From positions 1 to 6,632 of the forward strand of contig CAZIJP010000144.1 of the NCBI GenBank assembly GCA_964539615.1: a DNA stretch of 6,632 bases, in the 5' to 3' direction. The DNA is from CAYRFE01 sp964539615 (GTDB taxonomy: Bacteria > Macinerneyibacteriota > Macinerneyibacteria > Macinerneyibacteriales > CAYRFE01). The notes beneath the pieces are model-generated. The model worked only from the letters and a program-made list of their open reading frames with translations, was not told the DNA's origin and did no database searches. This document shows, in pieces, positions 4,966-6,632 of this stretch. The position numbers and the translations under genes were made by a program. The stretch's first letter is position 1; every line of letters starts with the position of its first letter.

Positions 4966-5138
4966 TTGAGAAAACATATTCGTTGCAAGACGTAGCAAAA
5001 GAAACCGGGTTTGCAATTGGTTTAATTCGTAAGGCAGTAAGGGCGAAAAAATTGGTTGCGTTCTGGATTGGTAACACGCAATACGTCAAACAGAGTGAAT
5101 TGGAAAAATGGCATAATAATTTAGATAAGGAGGCGTAA
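4962..5138 (+). CDS. Small excisionase/MerR-like helix-turn-helix DNA-binding protein
   Basis: This 58-residue frame starts at an ATG overlapping the previous stop, with GGGGGAGG (4947-4954) upstream. YSLQDVAKETGFAIGLIRKA (residues 6-25) matches the first helices of the winged HTH_17/excisionase fold: hydrophobic, two residues, VA, three residues, G, then a recognition helix with Arg. KLVAFWIGNTQYVKQSELEKW (30-50) gives the wing (usually an R-x-G-x-x-x-x-V strand) and the closing helix ahead of Trp50. Proteins of this type are recombination directionality factors (Xis), AlpA-like activators or small repressors. No integrase is visible in the window, so excision is not claimed. It is translationally coupled upstream and lies three bases before the zinc-ribbon gene. 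Confidence 0.8.
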   Translation: MIEKTYSLQDVAKETGFAIGLIRKAVRAKKLVAFWIGNTQYVKQSELEKWHNNLDKEA

Positions 5139-5140
5139 AA

Positions 5141-5422
5141 ATGGATTTTGCAAAAGAACCGGCCGGACAGATCAGGGGCATTGATAACAGGTTGAGCGCG
5201 CCGGACACACAGCCGAACACTTGCGACATTTGCGGAGGTCCGGCCGAGTTGAAAACCGGCACATTGTTTGAAACGTATTATTGTAAAAAATGTGCAGAAA
5301 ACGAGGGCATAAAACAATGCGATAGGTGCAAGAAATATGATATAATATACCAACACAACGTAGAACATATTTGCACCGATTGTATGAGTGCAGAGGAATA
5401 CGAAATAGTATTTAAAAAATAA
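5141..5422 (+). CDS. Small protein with two CxxC zinc-knuckle pairs
   Basis: 93 residues with the excellent ribosome site AAGGAGG (5127-5133), seven bases before the ATG. Eight cysteines form four CxxC knuckles: Cys28/31, Cys48/51, Cys60/63 and Cys78/81. The spacing (16, 8 and 14 residues between pairs) suggests two zinc ribbons in tandem, each built from two knuckles, with short aromatic segments (FETYYCKKC and KKYDIIYQ) between. Residues 1-27 look disordered. Zinc ribbons of this size in phages bind nucleic acid or host proteins, for example as transcription modulators; the actual partner is unknown. Adjacency to an HTH protein suggests a regulatory pair, which is inference. Confidence 0.8.
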   Translation: MDFAKEPAGQIRGIDNRLSAPDTQPNTCDICGGPAELKTGTLFETYYCKKCAENEGIKQCDRCKKYDIIYQHNVEHICTDCMSAEEYEIVFKK

Positions 5423-5439
5423 TAAGAAAGGCGGGCTAT

Positions 5440-5652
5440 ATGACATTGGGTTATTTGCAAAGCGTTGGTATTATATCGCATACATTACAGCATTTTACTG
5501 ATAGTAATATAGTGATTATTACGTTGTATTTAGATGATAACAAACAATACAAAAAAACGTATAATATGTTTTTTTCATATAGTTATCATACGGAAGATTG
5601 TATAAATTGTTTTTTAGAAGAAAAAAACAAGAAAAACGGCATTGTAGGGTAA
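5440..5652 (+). CDS. Small AT-rich gene, unknown function
   Basis: 70 residues with AAAGGCGGG (5427-5435) before the ATG, the same unusual GGCGG-type ribosome site as the gene at 5863. The product begins MTLGYLQSVGIISHTLQHFT and has a beta-like segment (SNIVIITLYLDDNKQYKKTY) and a short CINC pair near the end. There is no membrane helix. The coding bases hold no CCGG, which is frequent in the neighbouring genes, and use many A/T-ending codons, so it may have been acquired separately. No family is recognised. A DNA-mimic or host-takeover role cannot be supported. Confidence 0.65.
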   Translation: MTLGYLQSVGIISHTLQHFTDSNIVIITLYLDDNKQYKKTYNMFFSYSYHTEDCINCFLEEKNKKNGIVG

Positions 5653-5672
5653 TACGTTAAAATAAAACAAGG

Positions 5673-5796
5673 CGTTTAAATTGATTTTAGACGGCATAAA
5701 CGGCCTAAAAACGATAGCGCTAAAACGCCGTTGCGACAAGATTATGAACGATTACACAGGAAAACACAATACACCGTTTTAAATTGATTTCAGGCG
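5673..5796 (+). repeat. Two direct repeats that are also imperfect palindromes
   Basis: Copy one, TTTAAATTGATTTTAGACG (5675-5693), and copy two, TTTAAATTGATTTCAGGCG (5778-5796), match at 17 of 19 bases and lie 103 bases apart. Copy one, with two further bases, folds as CGTTTAAA (5673-5680) against TTTAGACG (5686-5693), eight pairs with one G.U. Copy two keeps the symmetry with one mismatch. Between them AACGGC pairs with GCCGTT across a 22-base loop. The 210-base stretch 5653-5862 holds no gene. Operator pair, origin iterons or RNA elements are all possible. Confidence 0.6.
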
Positions 5797-5862
5797 TTGT
5801 TTTGACGATTTCGAGATATTGCAATGGAAATGTGAAAAATTTACAAAAAAAGGCGGTAAAGC

Positions 5863-6632
5863 ATGAAAGAATTGGTTGAAAATGGCGAGCAAAATTATAA
5901 AATGCAAGAGCGTAATTATTCAGACATTACGCCGGCAACAATGGAAAAGGTTTTGATTGATCAAGATTTGTCGAACTTGACGCCGGCGCAACGTATTGAG
6001 TACGTGTTAGGCGTATGCAAGTCTTTGAATTTGAACCCGGCAACAAAACCGTTCGGGTATTTATTACTTGACGGCAAGTTGAGATTGTATGCATTGAAAG
6101 ATTGTACCGAGCAGTTAAGAAAGATCAACGGCGTATCTATCATTGAGTTGTCAAAAGTTATAGAGGGCGATTTATTAATATACACCGCAAAAGCACAGGA
6201 CCGCACCGGGCGATACGATATTGACATAGGCGCGGTTATGATTGGAACAAATAAAGGTTTGGCGCTTGCAAATTTAATGATGAAAGGCGCGACAAAGGCA
6301 AAAAGGCGCGTAACGTTATCAATATGCGGTTTGGGTTTGCCAGACGAAAGCGAACTTGACACATTGCCGGGCGCGAAAACGTTTGAATATGATAAACCGT
6401 TGCCGGAACAGAACACCGCACAGCAAGCGCTAGAAACGCCTCAAAACGCGCCGGAGGGTAAACAGCCACAGAACACCGCAGAGGCGCCCACACAGGCCAC
6501 AGAACCCGCGCCAGAGAGTAAAACGCATAAGCCGGAGGCGCTTGTAAACCATGTAATAAAGACAATGCGAATTATTGCGGATTGGGGATTTAATAAAACC
6601 GAATTTGACACCATAATATTAAAATATTCAGG
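5863..6632 (+). CDS. RecT-like/phage single-strand-annealing type protein, 3' partial
   Basis: The ATG at 5863 is preceded by AAAGGCGG (5849-5856); 256 residues are visible and the frame is open at the right edge. LTPAQRIEYVLGVCKSLNLN (39-58), PATKPFGYLLLDGKLRLYALKD (59-80), CTEQLRKINGVSII (81-94) and KGATKAKRRVTLSICGLG with LPDESE (141-164) are the signature of a phage family found near recombination and replication genes. I infer a role in single-strand DNA annealing or recombination, related in use to RecT or Redbeta; its biochemistry is less established than those. After about residue 178 a Pro/Gln/Thr/Ala-rich linker of roughly 45 residues (PEQNTAQQAL, then PQNTAEAPTQATEPAPES) leads to a new helical segment, LVNHVIKTMRIIADWGF. 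The full protein is therefore two-part: a core domain, a flexible tether and a C-terminal module. The nuclease at 2987 could be its functional partner. Confidence 0.75.
   Translation, partial: MKELVENGEQNYKMQERNYSDITPATMEKVLIDQDLSNLTPAQRIEYVLGVCKSLNLNPATKPFGYLLLDGKLRLYALKDCTEQLRKINGVSIIELSKVIEGDLLIYTAKAQDRTGRYDIDIGAVMIGTNKGLALANLMMKGATKAKRRVTLSICGLGLPDESELDTLPGAKTFEYDKPLPEQNTAQQALETPQNAPEGKQPQNTAEAPTQATEPAPESKTHKPEALVNHVIKTMRIIADWGFNKTEFDTIILKYS

Noticed and set aside
5802..5847. TTGACG or TTGCAA as a -35 for the gene at 5863
   Set aside because: No acceptable -10 at 16-18 bases for TTGACG. The TTGCAA/TACAAA pair would start transcription at or after the ribosome site.

Overview
The window is a stretch of tailed-phage (or prophage) genome. 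Every gene I can support lies on the + strand, and genes are packed with ATGA overlaps or gaps of a few bases. The contig is AT-rich (about 40% GC by eye), uses TGA and TAA as stops (standard bacterial code), and has Shine-Dalgarno sites of GGAGG or AAAGGCGG type. The host is uncertain. An M15 endolysin followed by a candidate spanin with a beta-rich, Phe-ending tail points to a Gram-negative-type envelope, but I cannot name a taxon. A 100-base N run (4693-4792) is a scaffold gap, so the sequence is probably metagenomic.

Region 1 (1-2831) is the end of the late module. It holds the C-terminal part of a tail-fibre protein, then a four-gene cassette that looks like lysis: a membrane-anchored helical protein, a two-helix holin-like protein, an M15 (VanY/Ply500-like) endolysin with its zinc ligands intact, and an N-anchored protein with a beta-rich C-terminus that could be a spanin. 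A near-consensus sigma-70 promoter lies at the end of the fibre gene, just before the cassette.

Region 2 (2828-2989) is the junction between late and early modules and the most unusual part. A consensus promoter (TTGACA, 16 bp, TATAAT) drives a transcript of about 90 nt that ends in a strong intrinsic terminator. Its 5' end can pair with the 5' arm of the terminator, closing a three-way junction, so the unit could be a small RNA or a transcription attenuator/riboswitch-like switch. A second promoter follows and would start transcription at or next to the ATG of the next gene.

Region 3 (2987-6632) is an early/accessory and recombination module. It contains a VRR-NUC nuclease, several small unknown proteins (two of them, at 4077 and 4962, shorter than 60 aa), an excisionase-like HTH protein, an eight-cysteine zinc-ribbon protein, and the start of a RecT-like/phage-annealing-type protein that runs off the right edge. 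Between these genes are stable GC-rich hairpins beside start codons, a long leader with little convincing coding (3797-4076), and a pair of hairpin-forming direct repeats (5673-5796) that may be operators or origin elements.
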